From the NCBI GenBank assembly GCA_016946835.1, contig JACVTC010000401.1:1-32046 (forward strand): a stretch of DNA of 32,046 nucleotides, in the 5' to 3' direction. Source of the DNA: Neocallimastix lanati (nom. inval.). Taxonomy: Eukaryota > Neocallimastigomycota > Neocallimastigomycetes > Neocallimastigales > Neocallimastigaceae. This document shows positions 31,144 to 32,046 of this stretch, one piece after another. The notes beneath the pieces are model-generated. The model had not been told where the DNA came from, did not search any database, and worked only from the letters and a program-made list of their open reading frames with translations. Every line of letters starts with the position of its first letter. Position 1 is the first letter of the stretch. The translations under genes were made by a program, and so were the position numbers.

Positions 31144-31405
31144 AATCAGAAGGAGTAATTATGAAAACAACTATTATAATGATAATACTTACAACAGTAA
31201 CACTAATGATAACATCAGCTACAATTACAACAATATATATCCAATAAAAATACCAAATATCAACAATAGAAATAAAAGATCAATATACCATAAAATTAAC
31301 AACAAAAATGAAATAATTAATAACAATATAGGAAATGAAAATATAAACATTAATAAAGATAAAAACAGAAACAATTACACAAACAACACTGACACCACTA
31401 ATAAC

Positions 31406-31440
<35 letters not shown>

Positions 31441-31597
31441 TAATAGCAATAATAGTAATAATAATAACAGCACCAATAACAACAACAATATCAACAACAA
31501 TAATAATATTATTAAGAATAGTACCAATAACCTTCCAAATGGTATAAATGAAAACAATCAGCTTGACATAAATAATATTTCAAACAATACATATTAA
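31112..31597 (+). CDS. pol: Asn-rich linker of copia Pol
   Basis: Open frame in the stretch between integrase and RT. Residues are mostly Asn, Tyr, Ile and Lys, with a nearly pure poly-Asn block at about 31400-31530 made by an AAT/AAC microsatellite. In copia Pol this position is a variable linker, so it is probably part of the polyprotein and not a separate gene; the ATG at 31112 is unlikely to be used. It is in the same frame as the RT that follows, separated by TAA at 31595-31597. Confidence 0.5.
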
Positions 31598-32046
31598 AAC
31601 AATGAAATAAAAAATAATTTTAGAAAAAGAAAAATTAATAAAAGTCAAAACCATATAAACAAAATACATAAAAAACAAAGTATAGATAATACGTTACGTG
31701 AACCAACAAGCTTCGATGATATAAATAACTTAAAAGACAAAGAAGAATGGTTAAAATCAGTAAAAGATGAATTGGAAAATATGAAAAACTTAAATGTTTA
31801 TAAAACTATTAACTCAATACCAGAAAATGCAAATATAATATCTTCAAGATGGATCTTTAAATACAAGAAAAATGCACAAGGCCAAATTACAAAAAGAAAA
31901 TCCAGGCTGGTAGTCAAGGGATTTACCCAACAGTTTGGTATCGATTATAAAGATACATACATTCTCACCCACTCTCAAACAAGATTCAATCAGTATTCAC
32001 TGATATAGCGGTACAAAATGATTTCAAAATCGAGCAAATAGACATT
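31598..32046 (+). pseudogene. pol: copia reverse transcriptase, start only
   Basis: LREPTSFDDINNLKDKEEWL (about 31700), MKNLNVYKTI, IISSRWIFKYKKNAQGQITK and KSRLVVKGFTQQFGIDYKDT (about 31905-31960): the N-terminal RVT_2 domain. Frame changes near 31963 and 31997 give SPTL and then VFTDIAVQNDFKIEQIDI to the window edge. The catalytic YVDD region lies beyond 32046. Confidence 0.85.

Larger units (their letters stand above)
28754..32046 (+). mobile_element. Ty1/copia element, decayed, running off the right edge
   Basis: Order gag, zinc knuckle, protease, integrase, then RT: integrase before RT defines Ty1/copia (Pseudoviridae). At least five stops or frameshifts interrupt the frames. The RT continues beyond 32046, so RNase H and the 3' LTR are outside the window. 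The 5' LTR was not identified. Same broad family as the minus-strand remnant at 20570-22260. Confidence 0.88.

Noticed and set aside
31375-31557. Minus-strand poly-Leu frame
   Set aside because: Antisense of the AAT/AAC microsatellite.

Overview
The window is very AT-rich eukaryotic DNA: long poly-A and poly-T runs, AAT/ATT microsatellites, Asn-rich proteins, nuclear-type tRNA genes and LTR retrotransposons. An early-diverging fungus (anaerobic gut fungus or arbuscular mycorrhizal type) fits best, with a dictyostelid-like protist as the alternative; this is inference from composition only. I see no confidently intact host protein gene. The content is two tRNA genes, two nearly complete Ty3/gypsy elements, one decayed Ty1/copia element running off the right edge, copia remnants, and long low-complexity spacers.

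Layout. 1-1103: AT-rich flank with a dense cluster of perfect inverted repeats (427-655). 1104-8033: Ty3/gypsy element 1 on the minus strand, with 760-bp LTRs that are almost identical and a 4-bp target duplication. 8045-8118: tRNA-Thr(TGT), plus. 8170-8243: tRNA-Arg(TCT), minus. 8268-16287: Ty3/gypsy element 2 on the plus strand, with LTRs of 843 and 848 bp that have diverged by several substitutions and indels. 16294-19560: low complexity with a CT-rich island. 19560-22260: decayed copia RT/RNase H on the minus strand. 22260-28750: no firm gene; homopolymers switch from T-rich to A-rich near 24.9-25.0 kb. 28754-32046: copia gag, protease, integrase and the start of RT on the plus strand, with stops and frameshifts.

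The two Ty3/gypsy elements are mirror images around 234 bp of host DNA holding two convergent tRNA genes. Each has its 5' LTR next to the 5' end of a tRNA gene (11 and 24 bp away), the placement expected of a Pol III-targeted integrase. Both use the same way of making Gag-Pol: a T-TTA-AAY slippery heptamer at the gag stop, an 8-nt spacer, then an H-type pseudoknot whose first stem is identical and whose second stem differs in sequence but not in pairing. Both leaders also carry a hairpin with the same ACCGAA loop and covarying stem pairs. Element 2 adds five regularly spaced 26-nt hairpins before gag. Most breaks in the pol genes of both elements are one-base indels, many in or beside homopolymers, so either recent decay or read errors is possible.
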